From assembly GCA_026936325.1 (NCBI GenBank), contig JAPTHN010000011.1, positions 32,956,629 through 33,020,628 on the forward strand: DNA of 64,000 bases. The letters are read 5' to 3'. The stretch is from Platynereis dumerilii (Eukaryota; Annelida; Polychaeta; Phyllodocida; Nereididae). The position numbers were made by a program, and so were the translations under genes. The notes beneath the pieces are model-generated. The model had not been told where the DNA came from. It did not search any database and worked only from the letters and a program-made list of their open reading frames with translations. This document shows, piece by piece, positions 46,434 to 58,416 of the stretch (position 1 is its first letter; the number at the start of each line of letters is the position of its first letter).

Positions 46434-49400
46434 GATCTTCCATCCAAGCATACAGCTGAAATTGTGTTCCATGACACATGGGCACGAGGCCAAATATTCT
46501 ATGAATATTTTTGTGGAGCACATACTGAAATTTGTTATAGATAAAAAGAGTATAATATATCAGGGTTTTAACCCTGCCCTATGGACCTGCGCATATTTAT
46601 CTTACATAAAGTATACAATACTTCACATGGAGTTTGGTTAAATACACTTAACACATGATAGCAGAACAGTGATGCTTTACTATGCTATGCCCAATTTCAC
46701 ATCTATGCTACCCCACCTAGAACATGGGGATATTGTCTCCTTCATGTTATTCTTGACATGCTCATAAATCCATGCTGGGTAACATGCCACCTCACAAATA
46801 GACATGGTGATGCCCCAATGTAAACAATACTCACATGCTCCACGTGTCAACAAACAATCAACAATAAACAATGAGCACGTGGGCTGAGCAAATGTACTTG
46901 TAGTACTTTGTACGAATCAAAATAATAAGGTCCTATCACTTCTACATCATACATATCATACATGTATGTATGTATACATTTTATTTATAACATACAATAG
47001 GTCATAGTGCAAACTCATTACACATGGGTCCCAACAACAGATCATGGAGATCACAATTTAGAGTAACATTCACCAACTGAAACATTGTATACTATATATT
47101 AATATTAATAATTTTGTACATTGTACATTTCAAAGTGTCAAGTAGCCATATCTCCTTCAGAGAAATAGTTTCATGATTGTGCAAGGCTGACAATAACCAT
47201 GATATAAGTATAACATTATACAACTTGAGCCATAAGGTTTTATTTACAAAATATACAAAATGATACCGATATAACATACCGTATTTTAACCTCGGTCAAC
47301 CTTTAGATTACAATTCACTACATATTACTAAGATTTAGCAACACATAACTTGATTTGCCTATTAATAATTAGGCTGTTAGCCACACAGTGTGACACACAG
47401 ACATTCCTTCGCAGAAATGAAATATTGAAAATGTTCAAATTGAAGAAAAGCCTCAAATATTCAGAGGCACGTCTTAGTTGCCAGCAAGATGATCAATTCT
47501 CTCTTATTCTGATTAAATTAGAATTTCCAATCAGATCCACGATTCATCACACAGAATTATGAGTTGTGAAGTGAATGATCCCCATTTTTCATGCCAGCTT
47601 GTCAGCAAAAAATTAATGCCGACAGCTCTGAGAAATTCCAATAAATAAGAAGGACAAAAGACAGGTAATCCCATTTTACCACCTAGAGATGCATTTGTAA
47701 GACATGAATTTACATAGATCTTGCATTTTTGCAGCATTTAATATGTCTTATTGTGGCGATATAATTTATATAGGGCAATTATTTGGCCACGGTCTTATGG
47801 ATGGGGGAGATGAAGAAGCTGTCAGTCATCATTGCCATTCTTTGCAAGAAACAATGAGCTGCTACCTTAAGACAAATCATCATTATTCATCAATGAAGTG
47901 AATTGATTATTAATTGTTCTCTTTCTGACACCTGGTGTGAGTTATGTTGTTAACTATATATAGTTGTCTGCCAAGAACATGACTGAAGAAAGTGGAAATA
48001 CTGCAGTTGTCTTTTCTTGTCCACCACAAAAAGTAGAAAAGAGTAGGTCCTGATTTTAGTTCTCTAGTCACTAAACTGCTAACAGATCCACATTACTGCA
48101 GGACATTCAATATCCAGACAGAGAATGCAAAGAGTGACTGGTATGAAAAGAGTATATACAACATTATGCTTGCTTTTTCTGTCCACTGAAAATCCTATGC
48201 ATGGCAGCCAGAAAAGACCAGTGAGCCTTGTAAGAAGGTGGTAGCCTGAACAGTAGCCTGAAGCTATTAGCAATTCATTGGCCATAATAAGCTGTCAGCT
48301 CCAGTGAACACCTTGGACTCACACATGATGAGGTGAGGCTGCTGGACAATGGGGGCCATTGGCTGGACAACATGGACAATGCAGACATGATCAAAGCAGA
48401 CACAAGTCTACATCTCCACAATCATGTAGAGAATGTCCTGCATATGTGATTCATTTTGCATTTGCCATGTTCCGATGTTTAGTCATTTCAGTACAGCACA
48501 ACCTGCTTTTCAAATTTATAGATGTGGTTTTTGGTCATCAGCTCATCTTCACCATCTTGAAATAATATGCAGATATATCAGAACAACATCAATAGATAAG
48601 AGTTTGACCATGTTGCCTGAGACCTACATTGCAATTTACAACATTGCAATAGTGCAATTGCAACAGGGTGTCTTCTAAATAGTCCTCAAATAAGGATTCA
48701 GAAAAAAGCACCTATTTACCATGTTGAGAGTGTTGACCATGTTGACTGCATGCAGAGAGTTTGGGGGTGATTAACTGGATAATGGATTTTAACTGACAAG
48801 TCCATAAAATATGGACAATCGACCAAGTGGAAAGTGAAATCCTGTCACAAGCTACAGAGCAGACAGTTTGATCATGGCAGGTACCTGCCATGGTTTGATA
48901 CAGTTACAGATCAGCAGCACCTTGAGATGAGTCTCAAGTATGAGATACCACAAGGTTCAACACTTAGGCCCACTCTTGAAACTTCTGAGAATCTTTGAGA
49001 GGGTTATGTTTGTCCCATCGTGGTGATGTGGTCTGACCTATCCCTGGTGACTGCAATGTATACAGTGTCAGACCTAGTGTCAACAATTAGCAACAAATAC
49101 AATTTGTACAAAGATCCAATGGCCAACAATCCCTCAGATGACAGACCCCTCTGTTGACAAGTGGGAATTCAGGTTACCCGGATGTTGGTTTTGGATCCCC
49201 CAATGACGTCATCATGTCTCTGTTTGACCTTGGTGTTGACCTTGGACCACCATATTTGCCATTGGCCTTTTGGAACATCCCCACTGAATCTCAAGGCAAC
49301 AGAAGCAATGCCATCTTGTTTGCTATTGTCATATGATTGTCTACCAGTTTGTTTGGCAATAAGAACATAAATTTGTTGGCAGTGGGATGTGTCAACTATA

Positions 49401-50415
49401 GACCAGGAATGCATCTCATATAATGAGAAAATAGCTATTGTTTCTGTACCAACATAGATCTACCATCACTCAGACACTTGCAAGAACCACTTGGTAAATC
49501 ATTCTTCATACAAGTATTACTTGATCTGAGACACAATGACACTGGCTTCCTTCTGTTGGTCAGAGATTGGATCCCAGTCAGTGGAACAATGAGCCAATTG
49601 AATAACTATTGCTTTTCTTTGCTCTGATATATATGTTAATTGGTGCAAAGGTTAAGGAGGTAAAACACCAACTCATTCAACAATCAACAAGGAAATATCC
49701 TAAAACTTTGTTAATCTACTTCAATTCTGAGTTCATTTATAGTCCAAATGTCCTGATTAAAAACAAACGATCTCAACCACAGCAGAATGAGCAGAAACAA
49801 TAGCAGTATTCTTGTCTGCTTGTCTTGTTGCCACCACTCCATCCGGACAGCCAGAACAGGAGCAGACAATAGCACCATTACTGGCATGCCTGGTCATTAC
49901 GTCTCCAGTGACACCATCGGGTACTCCAGAAAACAAGAGGCTGTTGTCTTTGCCTAAATAAAGAACAGGACAACAATGCCAGGGATTGCCAGGGAAAACA
50001 TGGTGCACTTCACCCCAGCATCCCTGCCTTGGTGTGACCTGATTTGGGAGATTCTCCTCATATTTCTATCTTCAGCTGCAACTTGGCACCTCTCTTGCTA
50101 TGTCCAGGGCAATTGCAGGAAGAAACAGAAGCAGTGTTACTTGTGTAAGTTGTATTGCATCAGGTTCATTCATGATCCATATGTGTGGACATTGGTGGAC
50201 ATTGGCCAAGACCGCTAAACAATTGCTGGAAAAGAACTTTATAATATCCAGTAGATAGGCGCAGAAAGATACATGCTGTAGAGACACCTGTTAATGACAA
50301 TAGGGAGGGCAGTCACATAAAAAATTCCTTGGTTTGCAAGGATCACATGATGGACAACGGTTGCAGGAACTCCTGCATCTAGTCCCTGCATCTTAAGCAA
50401 AGTTTCTAAGCTATC
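46434..50415. other. Non-coding stretch with a possible decayed reverse transcriptase fragment
   Basis: No gene is recognised in 4 kb. Around 48890-48985 one frame reads EIPQGSTLRPTL, resembling the GVPQGSILGP block of non-LTR reverse transcriptases, but the other blocks are not found. A perfect 20-bp palindrome lies at 48873-48892. Confidence 0.4.
48873..48892. repeat. Perfect 20-bp palindrome
   Basis: CATGGCAGGTACCTGCCATG equals its own reverse complement over its full length, and the flanks do not extend it. Confidence 0.9.
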
Positions 50416-50580
50416 AACAAGAATCCGCGGATTCAAAACCGACCTAGCACAATGAAATTGAAGATGCCATTGCTTAAACCACTGGGCAACTGATATTGGA
50501 AGATAGGAGAAATAGTTGATTGGAAGATGCTAGACTATTAGTATAGAATCAATGCAGTTTGAACAGATTTCTAAAAAAAA

Positions 50581-51995
50581 AAGGAAAGATGGCTGCCAAA
50601 ATGGCCACCATCTTTGATTTCTCGACATTTTCCTCATCCATACCCACAGGCCAATACCTGTACCAAATTTCATAGCTGTAAGTGAAATATTAAGGTCACA
50701 ATGGGCAATTCAAGAATGAAGAAAGATGGCTGCCAAAATGGCTGCCACAAAGTAGCTGCCATCTTGGATTTCTCAACATGTTCCCGACTGATACCCACAG
50801 ACCCATATACCTGTTCCAAATTTCATAACTCTAAGCAAAATATTGAGGTCACGATGGGAATTTCAAGAAATGAAGAAATATAGCTGCCAAAATGGTCGCC
50901 CTCTTGGATTTCTCAACATGTTCCTGATCCATACCCACAGGCCCATACCTGTACCAAATTTCATAACTCTAAGCGAAATGTTGAGGTCACAATTGGCAGT
51001 TCAAAAAATGAAGAAAGATAGCTGCCAAAATGGCCGCCATCTTGGATTTCTCAACATGTTCCTGATCCATACCCACAGGCCCATACCTGTACCAAATTTC
51101 ATAACTCTACGCGAAATATTGAGGTCACTATGAGCAGTTCAATAAATGAAAAAAGATGGCCGCCAAAATGGCCACCATCTTGGATTTCTCGACAGTTTCC
51201 CAATTCATACCCAGAGTCACATACCAGTACCAAATTTCATAACTGTAACTGAAATATTAAGGTCACAATGGGCAGTTCAAGAATGAAGAAAGATGGCTGC
51301 CAAAATGGCCGCCACAAAATGGCCGCCATCTTGGATTTCTCGACATGTTCTCAATCCATACCCAGAGTCCCATACCTGTACCAAATTTCATAACTGTAAG
51401 TGAAATATTAAGGTCACAATGGGCAGTTCAAGAATGAAGGAAGATGGCTGCCAAAATGGCCGCCACAAAATGGCCGCCATCTTGGATTTCTCGACATGTT
51501 CCCAATTCATACCCAGAGTCACATACCTGTACCAAATTTCATAACTGTAAGTGAAATATTAAGGTCACAATGGGCAGTTCACAAGAATGAAGAAAGATGG
51601 CTGCCAAAATGGCCGCCACAAAATGGCCACCATCTTGGATTTCTTGACATGTTCCCAATCCATACCCAGAGTCCCGTACCTGTACCAAATTTCATAACTG
51701 TAAGTGAAATATTAAGGTCAGAATGGGCAATTCAAGAATGAAGAAAGACGGCTGCCAAAATGGCCGCCACAAAATGGCAGCCATCTTGGATTTCTCGACA
51801 TGTTCCAAATCCATACCCTAAGTCCCACACCTGTACCAAATTTCATAACTGTAAGTGAAATATTAAGGTCACAATGGGCACTTCAAGAATGAGGAAAGAT
51901 GGCTGCCAAAATGGCCGCTACAAAATGGCAGCCACCTTGGATTTCTCGAAATGTCCCCGATCCATGCCCATAGTACCATAACTGTACCAAATTCA
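50581..51995 (+). repeat. 138/152-bp tandem array of YY1-like motifs, copy 1 core
   Basis: About ten units. Each opens AAGATGGCTGCCAAAATGGC, then GCCATCTTGGATTTCTCGAC, then TACCTGTACCAAATTTCATA and AAATATTAAGGTCACAATGG. Short units are about 138 bp. Long ones, about 150-153 bp, gain a second AAAATGGC block of 14 bp. AAGATGGC and GCCATCTT form an inverted pair inside each unit. The open frames across the array (FLNMFLIHTHRPIPVPNFIT repeats) are artefacts of the array. Confidence 0.95.
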
Positions 51996-52053
51996 CCACT
52001 CTAAGTTCAAAACCAAGGTCACAAATGGACACATACGCATGTTGACAAGAAAT

Positions 52054-52108
52054 GTTTACATATGGACATATGGACATATGGACATATGGACATATGGACA
52101 TATGGACA
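52054..52108 (+). repeat. GGACATAT octanucleotide microsatellite
   Basis: About six tandem copies of ATGGACAT, lying between the core array and the 3' hairpin of the first Helentron-like element. The second element lacks them. Confidence 0.92.
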
Positions 52109-53440
52109 TGGTTTACATGAGTCCCCTTTCACTATCCAACCCCCTCTAATAACCGACGTTAGGTCGGTTAAAACCGAAAGACCCTTTTGATCACATGGAT
52201 CACAATATCAGCAATGTACATGTTGAATATAATATCAACCCCATATCTCAGATATGAGCCATAATCATTGAATGCTTTATAAATAACTTTCATCATTTCC
52301 ATGGTATGATATCCTACCCACATTATGGTACCATCAACCCTCTACCAACCCAACACTACATATCACCAACCCCTGAACAATGAGTTACCATACACCACCA
52401 AACCCACCATCAATCTCAGACAACCTGCCATACACTTTAATAATATTCTCATTATGATCTTTATTACCAAATGCTGCCTCAGCACCTGTGCTCTGCCCTC
52501 AATCCATCAGCAGCAGGCCAACAGCAACTTCAGGCAAACCTAAGCAAGGGGATTTCTGCTTACCAACAGGCTGATGACCAATGGCCAGCTGCAGCCATCC
52601 TCCCCAGCATCACAATGAAGCTTCATCATCCATCAGTCAGGTCCTAGCTCTGCCCAGCTCAGCCTCCCTGCTACAGCGGAGGCCGGCAGCCGAGTTGCGT
52701 CTAATTATCCGGTCATCCCACACATGAGGGATGCCGAATAGAAAAGAAAACGGATCACTTCCTGTCTGGGTTCCACACCAGTCCCAAGAGTGTCTGACCT
52801 GTCTGTATCCATTAAAATATACAACAATGTACGTCCAACAGAAAAGGTCTCTTCAGACTTATCGTCCTTCGAAATGTCGTTTCGAAGTTTCTAACTGCGA
52901 CAAGATTTTTACTTGGATAGAAGATACACTTCTAATCAAATTCAAGGTAACTTGTCTGGCTATGGAGTCTGGATTCTTAACTTTAAATAATACTTTTATA
53001 AAGATTCAGTTCATTTCACTTCAAAAGTGTTATTAGAAAGTTTAAACAAAGTTCCATTAACCTTCCTCTCTGCGACTGTGTGCAGAGAGTTTATCGGGCT
53101 AAACTATTTTTCATTTTTCATAATCATACCTCTCCAAACTTTCCAGGCAGCACCGCCCAGTAGCAATAGAAATCTCTACCATCAAGCAAGACCTCCAGGC
53201 AATGATAATCAAATATCCTACACAATGTACACTTGTTATGAGTGAGGGCCACTTTTACCAACAAGCCCAGAAGTTCTGCAGCCTTCTGGAATTAGTGGAT
53301 AAGCCATTGACATAACAAGTGGATTAGCCTTATTGAGTATTTTTGCCATTCTTACATTCACATAATGAGGAAAACAATGAAGAGAGAGGGATGGGAGCCC
53401 TCATGGGGCAGCCAACAGGTGTTGAGAACTATTTACTTTG

Positions 53441-53454
53441 GTTGCCATGGTTAC
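53441..53454. promoter_or_regulatory. RFX X-box-like palindrome
   Basis: GTTGCCATGGTTAC has two opposed half sites with one mismatch from a perfect palindrome. A related AATGCCATGGTAAC lies 60 bp away (53500-53513). Confidence 0.35.
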
Positions 53455-54394
53455 TGAGTGGCTTGAAGGCCGGGCAAGAGGATGGGAAGCTCCACAGTGA
53501 ATGCCATGGTAACCAGATCCACTTTCCTGCTACCAGACTTCCCCCTCCCCCACAAAAGCTGCTGGTCCATGAGTTGTGGTATAATGCCATAATTATGAAA
53601 GCAGTATCCATTGATTTCATTGGCTTCAAATAACACAATGACTCACGCATTGTGCAACTTATATAAGACATATTAACAAGGAGCATCATAATCCATAAGT
53701 TTTCAATGGCCAATCTCAGTAATTCCAAGAGAAATGTGGAAGTAAACTCTTCTATTTTTTGCTAAGGAAGACAATTGTTTTTCTTTCAATGTCCTCATTA
53801 ACACACAAGAGCCTTGTAGGAAAATCAACAAAGCATCTCAAAGAGCTACTTGTATTTAAAATGCCAAGACTCCAAGAGAGAAACATTTACACTACCACAT
53901 CATATAGGCCTATGACAAGCTGATAAAGAAAATATGCACATGCTAACATGCCAAGCATTGCTTCAGCCTTCAGCTTTCTTGAGCCAAATGATTGTCTTTC
54001 CTCAGACCTCAGTGGTAAACTGCATTGAAAGCAAGAAGTTAACCTTAGGTCAAGGTCACTGACCTGAAAATGGCCTCACAGGTCACTTGGTCTCAAGTAT
54101 CTCCTAACCCAATTGGACAGTAATTCAATTACCTAAATCAACTTAATCAAGACTGTAAACAAACTACAATTTCATTAAGTTTAAGCAAATCCAGTAGCCC
54201 TTCTCAACTGTGTGTTTACTAGTATTTTCCACTGACAGGTGCAGCTTGTTTGGGGAAAATCTTAAAACTGAGTGAAAACAACTGGATATAATGTTTACAC
54301 AATATGAATTCAAGGTTAGCAGAAGTTAAATAAACAGTCAATAGGTGGCAATTATCCTGAAACAGGAAGCCTAGAAGATTTTTATTGCCAGATG

Positions 54395-54408
54395 GTTGCC
54401 ATGGTAAC
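54395..54408. promoter_or_regulatory. RFX X-box-like palindrome
   Basis: GTTGCCATGGTAAC is a near-perfect RFX consensus site. There is no promoter context nearby. Confidence 0.35.
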
Positions 54409-55379
54409 AGAAATGGTGTGGGTGTCAAAATTGAGACTTAATTTCTGTGTACGATTCTTGTTGTGCTTTGAAACACAAGCGTACAAATAGCTGAATAGCA
54501 ACGAAATGTATTAGAAATATCACACAAAATATGAAAAATACTCCCAAATTAGAGAAAATGTACAAAAATATACCAAAATGAAAGAGAATCTACATAAAAA
54601 TAATTGAAGACAGAGAGACAGCAAGATGCCTTTAGTCATCATTAAGAGCAGAGTTATCTGACACCCAGAGGTAAACAATGAAACCCTGAGATTAGCAGAA
54701 TCTGATATTAGGGACAGAAAAAACAGTTATTATGATAATGCAGAACCCCTGTGTTGAACCCTGAGTAAACCTATGCTGGGTAGAATGAGAAGTTGAGAAC
54801 ATGTAGACTAAGCTACTGAATTGTTCAGAACAAGTGGGTGTGTTCTGGTGTGTACCAACACATGAATATCATATCATTGCATTGTGAACTTCAGTTGGTG
54901 TTGTGTTACTGTAGTACCTTTGAAAGTCCCTTGAGGCTTGAAAGATCCAACTTTATATGATGTATACCATGTGTACCTAGTAGATGTGTAGCAGGCTAGT
55001 AGCAGGCTAGTACACAGAGTACATGCTGTGTATAATACTAAGTCTGTTTCATTGTACATCAATCTGATAATACTTAACATTTATTGAACTTCGTTTAACC
55101 TCATGTACAACACATAGTAAAATACATTGTAGTTCCATGTACAAAAGCTGTCAATATATAAGTTGCTGGCAGCACCACAGAGCAGTAGGCACTGTGCCAA
55201 AACACACACAAAATGTATGACAATATTCAATAGACTTAAAAGTGGTTGTGTTCAAAGAATATGCCTCCATCAACAGCCACCATGCCTTGTGCTTCTGCTA
55301 TTGTGTTCAATTCAAGTGGAATGGTAATCAATGGTGTATCTATGTGTCATTATTGAGACTTCTTACTTTTTGGAATAAT

Positions 55380-56635
55380 AACAAGAATCCGCGGATTCAA
55401 AACCGACCTAACGCAAAGAAATTGAAGATGCCATTGCTTAGGCAACTGAACAACTGATATTGGAAGATAGGAGAAATAGTTGATTGGAAGATGCTAGACT
55501 ATTAGTATAGAATCAATGCAGTTTGAACAGATTTCTTAAAAAAAGGAAAGATGGCTCTTGGATTTCTCAACATGTTCCTCATCCATACCCAGAGGCCAAT
55601 ACCTGTACCAAATTTCATAACTGTAAGTGAAATATTAAGGTCACAATGGTCAGTTCAAGAATGAAGAAAGATGGCTGCCACAAAGTGGCTACCATCTTGG
55701 ATTTCTCAACATGTTCCCGTCTGATACCCACAGCCCCATACCTATACCAAATTTCATAACTCTTAAGTGAAATATTGAGGTCACAATGGGCAGTTCATGA
55801 TATGAAGAAAGATGGCTGCCAAAATGGCCGCCATCTTGTATTTCTCAACATGTCCCTGATCCATACCCACAGGCCCATACCTGTAACAAATTTTATAACT
55901 CTAAGCGAAATATTGAGGTCACTATGAGCAGTTCAATGATGAAAAAAGATGGCTGTTGGATTTCTCGACATGTTCCCAATCCATACCAAGAGTACTATAC
56001 CTGTACCAAATTTCATAACTGTAGGTGAAATATTAAGGTCACAATGGGCAGTTCAAGAATGAAGAAAGATGGCTGCCAAAATGGCCAACACAAAAAGGCT
56101 GCCATCTTGGATTTCTCGACATGTTCCCAATCCATACCCAGAGGCCCATACCTGTACCAAATTTCATAACTGTAAGTGAAACATTACGGTCACAATTGGC
56201 AGTTCAAGAATGAAGAAAGATGGCTGCCAAAATGGCCACCACAAAAAGGCCGCCATCTTGGATTTCTCGACATGTTCCCAATCCATACCAAAGGCCCATA
56301 CCTGTACAAAATTTCATAACTGTAAGTGAAATATTAAGGTCACAATGGGCAGTTCAAGAATGAAGAAAGATGGCTGCCAAAATGGCCGCCACAAAACGGC
56401 AGCCATCTTGGGTTTCTCGACATGTTCCCAATCCATACCCGGAGTCCCATACCTGCACCAAATTTCATAACTGTAAGTGAAATATTAAGGTCACAGTGGG
56501 GAAAAACCTTGTCTGTCATCGCCAAACGTGGTTTACATCTTTTTGTGGTTGCAGTTTATGCCTACTGTTTATGGTTTCACCTGATCCATTTACAGCTCCT
56601 GTATTAACCGGCCTCCGCTGTTAGGCCGGTTAAAA
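55380..56635 (+). mobile_element. Helentron/Pearl-like non-autonomous rolling-circle element, copy 2
   Basis: A 1256-bp second copy. The 5' 165 bp are nearly identical to 50416-50580, including the palindrome GAATCCGCGGATTC (55385-55398). The core has about seven units of the same array (55545-56500). The 3' hairpin is AACCGGCC, a 10-nt loop and GGCCGGTT, then AAAA. Compared with copy 1 the stem has changed on both sides (A to G on the left, T to C on the right), keeping pairing. Because its own 5' end still reads ACCGACCTAACG, the subterminal match in this copy is weaker. No coding capacity is seen. Confidence 0.75.
55545..56500 (+). repeat. Tandem array of YY1-like motifs, copy 2 core
   Basis: About seven units of the AAGATGGCTGCCAAAATGGC repeat with the same 138/152-bp alternation as the first element. 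Two units have lost the inner AAAATGGC blocks. Confidence 0.93.
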
Positions 56636-57889
56636 AGTGAAATTCTATTTATTCAAATTACATGAATTCAAAATATTTATAGTTATCTATAGCATGTTTA
56701 GATCATAATCATATGTTGCAAGAAATAAATTGTCTGAGAAATTGTCTCAATGTTAGTGGTTAAGTATTTAATTATATTTTGAATAAACTTTATATTAAAT
56801 TTAAAATGAGTTTTGTTCTCTTTTTCTTAAATTCATACAAAAAATGAACAATAAAATCAACAAAGGGGGTGTTTGTAGAAAGGTAAAATCGGAAGCTTAT
56901 CGCACACTATCAGGTAAAAGCTTGTGTAAAAATTCGTAGCAAAAGAGAGCTATAAGATTACAGGAAAATGGTGAAATTGCAGCCAATAGTTTTCTCATGG
57001 AGTTCTTGTGCGTGACACTTTGAACTCGGATGAAAAGTTGTCAATCCTTCTTGTCAAAATCTGCTACTTGAATTCAGGTCGCGTTCCCTCTTTTTGTTAA
57101 AGAAATGCACATTCTGTGTACCTTGAAAGGAACTCAAAAGAAGATATTTAAGAGAAAAAGGTTGAAAAAAACTTTTAAAAAAGATGCATCTACTGAGTCG
57201 ATTTGCTTAGTTGAGTTACGTTTCACATAGTTTAGTTGCCTGAAGGCAGAGTTTGCCTGTGTTACCTCGCCTTGGCCTAAATGAAAGGAATCAGTGTTTC
57301 AGATAAACACACAGCCTGACACATCCAACATTGAGCATTGCTAAGCGATTAACTGATTAAGACAACATTTGAAATAATTAAACTCTTGAAATGTTGATTT
57401 AATTAAATTTTCATTCAATACCGACATCTGATTGAAATGGAAATGCAGTTTAAATCGAGTCCTGGTTTTTCTACATCTTTTTCAAGCCAGATTGACAGCC
57501 ATGTCAGCCAACCAAGTTTTTTTCTAGGTTTTCCTCTTTTTATTTGCCAATCAAGTTGAGCCGACCAGCCAGGCTAGGAAATTGAGCAGGTCTAATCGCA
57601 GATTTAATCAAATTTAATGTGCAAACAATGTCAAGCGTTTTGCTCCTGGCTGAGGGGAGAGTAGGTTGTTACAACTTGCTAACTAGTTTCCAATAGGAAA
57701 TGGCTGGATTTGTGTAAAGAGCCCTCCAGAATACAAAATGCCAACTTGTTCAATTGCAAATACAAACTTGTTTCTAAACATCTAAAGGCTGTAAAAAAAC
57801 CTTGATTAGTGTTTTCTGTCTACATTGTCTGGTGTGCCTTACTAATTAACATACTCGAGTTGCTTTCCAAAACAAAATGCAATCATTTA
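56636..57889. other. Non-coding stretch, nothing recognised
   Basis: AT-rich DNA without recognisable coding sequence, repeats or transposon ends. Confidence 0.5.
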
Positions 57890-58416
57890 CTTATTATCGT
57901 TTTCATAGCTACGTGTTTTTCAAGTTTGCAATTTGCTTTATTCCAAAACTGTGATGTCAGAGATTAAGTTAAATAATTTTGTTTATTACAAGCACAGATT
58001 TCAACAAACTGACAAAATGGAGTGACAGATGGATGATGTATGTCTTACTATGCGCTGTAACTGAACCAAACAGACTACTTAGCCTCAAAGGAGAGTTGCA
58101 ATTACTGACAAAAAATGTTGTTGAAATTGTGATGACTGGTGTCCTGTGAAAAACAGTAACACATTTTGTATGGAAAACAATTAATAAGGTGCAACACTCA
58201 GCTTAGACATGCGTTGTTGGTTGTGGTTGTACACAAATAGTAACATTGCCTGACAGTTTTAAATTCCTTTGTAATTAACTGTGATGTCAAACTCTGAACT
58301 GATATGTCACAGATTGAAGATTAGACCAATCACATTGACAGATACCCGATGATGTCACGGTTTAACTGCAAAACGAAGTTTTCAAAAAAACACGTAGCTA
58401 TGAAAACGATAATAAG
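57890..58416. mobile_element. MITE-like element with 31-bp inverted ends
   Basis: A 527-bp segment bounded by perfect 31-bp inverted repeats: 57890-57920 opening CTTATTATCGTTTTCATAGC, and its reverse complement at 58386-58416. The ends then diverge into CAAGTTTGC on one side and GAAAACTTCG on the other, weakly similar. The interior contains TGTGATGTCA words and no ORF. No target duplication is clear, so the family is undetermined. It may also be the remnant of a longer foldback element. Confidence 0.8.

Larger units (their letters stand above)
50416..52173 (+). mobile_element. Helentron/Pearl-like non-autonomous rolling-circle element, copy 1
   Basis: A 1758-bp element sharing both ends with 55380-56635. 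The 5' end holds a perfect 14-bp palindrome GAATCCGCGGATTC (50421-50434), followed at once by AAAACCGACCTA. The 3' end is a hairpin, AACCGAC-GTTAG-GTCGGTT, then AAAA. The 5' CCGACCTA and the 3' TAGGTCGG are subterminal inverted repeats. Between them is a core of about ten tandem units (50581-51995) and then a GGACATAT short repeat (about 52054-52108). This architecture of subterminal inverted repeats, a core minisatellite, a short microsatellite and a 3' hairpin is that described for Helentron-associated INEs such as bivalve Pearl and Drosophila DINE-1 elements. No Rep/helicase ORF is present. Confidence 0.75.
52174..55379. other. Non-coding stretch with several X-box-like palindromes
   Basis: No gene is recognised in 3.2 kb. 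RFX-like motifs lie at 53441-53454, 53501-53513 and 54395-54408. An inverted repeat CTTCGAAA-TGTCG-TTTCGAAG lies at 52867-52887. Confidence 0.45.

Noticed and set aside
50843-51741. Repeated frames reading FLNMFLIHTHRPIPVPNFIT, looking like a repeat protein.
   Set aside because: They follow the 138/152-bp tandem array of a non-coding transposon core and change with each unit.
50581-51995. Regularly spaced repeats considered as a CRISPR array.
   Set aside because: Units are 138-152 bp and similar along their whole length, with no unique spacers, in a eukaryotic genome.
52838-52950. Possible plus-strand exon between a CAG and AAG|GTAACT, reading SLQTYRPSKCRFEVSNCDKI.
   Set aside because: No recognisable family, and much of the open frame is explained by an inverted repeat at 52867-52887. 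Splice-like words alone are not enough.
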